Shown: in pieces, positions 63,044 through 64,000 of the stretch
Numbering within the stretch: position 1 is the first letter of the stretch
Layout of the letters: each line of letters starts with the position of its first letter
Assembly: GCF_000504205.1 (NCBI RefSeq)
Contig: NZ_AZAJ01000001.1
Span: 372,001 to 436,000 of the forward strand
DNA: 64,000 nt
Direction: 5' to 3'
From: Methanolobus tindarius DSM 2278
Lineage (GTDB): Archaea; Halobacteriota; Methanosarcinia; Methanosarcinales; Methanosarcinaceae
Program-made: the position numbers and the translations under genes
Notes under the pieces: generated by a model
Told to the model about the DNA's origin: nothing
The model's database searches: none
The model's input: only the letters and a program-made list of their open reading frames with translations

Positions 63044-63952
63044 ATGGAAAAGAATCCAAATGACATTTCAAGGAAAGACATTTCAGAACTTGTGAGTAAA
63101 GGAGAAAAACTACTGGAACTGCTGGAAGAAATGCCTGCGAATAACGAGCATGAATACCAGAAAAACCGGAATATTTTCACTTCTGAATATGTAAAATGGT
63201 ACGCAAAATGTCTTCCACTCATTCGGAGTATGGTACCTGACAAAGCTACCAGATTTGAAAGCCTGTATCACACTAACAAACGTACGGGAATGAACGAATA
63301 CACATACACTGTACAGGATTATATTCATGGCATCTATTTTAAGGACAGGCCAAAAAGCTATACCGATTCAATTATCACTAAAAGGTTGAAAGAACAGATG
63401 TCTATTTTGGAGACATCTGTGGCAAGAAGCAGCGATTTTACATTTGAAATGGAAAGTTTTGTCAAAATAAACCCTATAAATAGAGTGGATTCCTCTTCTA
63501 TTGTAAAACGAAATAAGTTAATAGACATCGATTTTTTCGATGAGCATTACAATTCCATACGCACGGAAATAAATAGCTGTTTTAAACAGGGTTTTTACAT
63601 GGCAAGTCTTGAACTATCAAAAAGACTCATAAACAGCCTCCTTGTAGATCTTATAAGAAGCAATTTTCCCCTTGCCGGAGAAGGACACAGATCCCTTTAT
63701 TATGATTATCTGAAAGAGGACTTCAGGGATACAAATGAATTGATAAAAGCACTTTCTGATAAAAAACAGGATTTCAATATAAACCCTGAAGCTATTGACT
63801 ATTTGATAGAACTTGTCGCTCCGATGGAACCAAAGAAAAAACCCGAATCTCATAGTTTCGGAGCTAGCCCTAAAAGAGAAAATATTCAGGCTCTTAAAAT
63901 TGAGGAAACTATGGAACTTATAATCGAAATTATTGATTTTATCAAGAAATAA
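63044..63952 (+). CDS. Hypothetical soluble helical protein
   Basis: 302 residues from ATG 63044 (an adjacent GTG at 63041 is possible). No recognised family. Predicted mostly alpha-helical; the phrase FKQGFYMASLELSKRLINSLLVDLI around residues 180-205 is faintly like HEPN or Abi-type helices, but this is a weak impression. A TATA-like ATATATTATATATTA at about 63004-63019 with no ribosome binding site fits a leaderless start. Confidence 0.6.
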   Translation: MEKNPNDISRKDISELVSKGEKLLELLEEMPANNEHEYQKNRNIFTSEYVKWYAKCLPLIRSMVPDKATRFESLYHTNKRTGMNEYTYTVQDYIHGIYFKDRPKSYTDSIITKRLKEQMSILETSVARSSDFTFEMESFVKINPINRVDSSSIVKRNKLIDIDFFDEHYNSIRTEINSCFKQGFYMASLELSKRLINSLLVDLIRSNFPLAGEGHRSLYYDYLKEDFRDTNELIKALSDKKQDFNINPEAIDYLIELVAPMEPKKKPESHSFGASPKRENIQALKIEETMELIIEIIDFIKK

Positions 63953-63979
63953 TTCATCCATTTTATTCCAGGAATAGTT

Positions 63980-64000
63980 ATGACAGAGGATAACTTATCG
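63980..64000 (+). CDS. Start of a further gene, cut by the window edge
   Basis: ATG at 63980 with AGGA eight bases upstream and an open frame (MTEDNLS) to the window end. Only seven codons are visible; calling it a gene rests on the ribosome binding site and on the close spacing to the preceding gene. Confidence 0.4.

Noticed and set aside
1-64000. Insertion sequences, integrases, CRISPR-cas or toxin-antitoxin modules
   Set aside because: No transposase, integrase, cas or clear toxin-antitoxin pair was recognised on either strand.

Overview
The window comes from an AT-rich archaeal chromosome, most likely a cytochrome-containing methylotrophic methanogen of the Methanosarcinaceae (Methanolobus, Methanococcoides or Methanosarcina-like). 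The evidence is a thermosome, a diphthine synthase, DUF357 and UPF0212 proteins, a HerA-type ATPase, a Methanosarcina-type S-layer duplication domain, PGF-CTERM and PEF-CTERM sorting tails, a methylcobamide:CoM methyltransferase homologue, ccm haem-export genes, GGTGA/GGAGG ribosome binding sites and several TATA boxes placed for leaderless starts. The genus is an inference, and no rRNA is present.

Layout. (1) 1-19864: nine co-oriented minus-strand genes for very large secreted or membrane-anchored surface proteins. They mix PQQ-type beta-propellers, NosD/pectate-lyase-type beta-helices, PKD, CARDB and DUF4430 domains, and PGF-pre-PGF domains. Five end in the same ~55-residue two-repeat tail introduced by W/F-x-P-W-[ND]-D. 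(2) 20052-22265: a lone type II/IV secretion ATPase and an ArsR-type regulator with an unusual C-terminal domain. (3) 22358-24992: a corrinoid methyltransferase homologue with no normal start codon, two tRNAs and an AmrS-type radical SAM protein. (4) 25104-32576: a type IV pilus-like operon (ATPase, TadC/FlaJ-type membrane protein, a pilin carrying PKD and LamG domains, a second pilin-like protein) plus an upstream unknown. (5) 32676-41528: housekeeping genes (PfkB kinase, UPF0212, DUF357, HerA, DphB, thermosome, DUF2119, TlyA-like methyltransferase, BASS transporter) and one small ORF found here. (6) 41574-45719: a giant surface protein that joins a beta-helix, two PKD domains, two S-layer duplication domains and a PGF-pre-PGF domain. 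(7) 45912-56524: HAD phosphatase, old-yellow-enzyme homologue, and ccmC and ccmBA on either side of a five-gene Nik/Opp-type ABC transporter operon; next to ccmA lie a periplasmic-type molybdopterin oxidoreductase and a small regulator. (8) 56807-64000: small membrane and surface proteins, an ArsR regulator, a PEF-CTERM protein, alanine dehydrogenase-like protein and hypotheticals.

Working together. Regions 1, 2, 4 and 6 read as a cell-envelope programme: secreted propeller and beta-helix proteins with a shared tail, S-layer-like and archaeosortase-anchored partners, and pili with a predicted carbohydrate-binding pilin. Region 7 is metal and redox maturation: a putative nickel importer, haem export for c-type cytochromes and a molybdoenzyme. 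The best candidate for something undescribed is the shared-tail surface-protein family and its neighbours.
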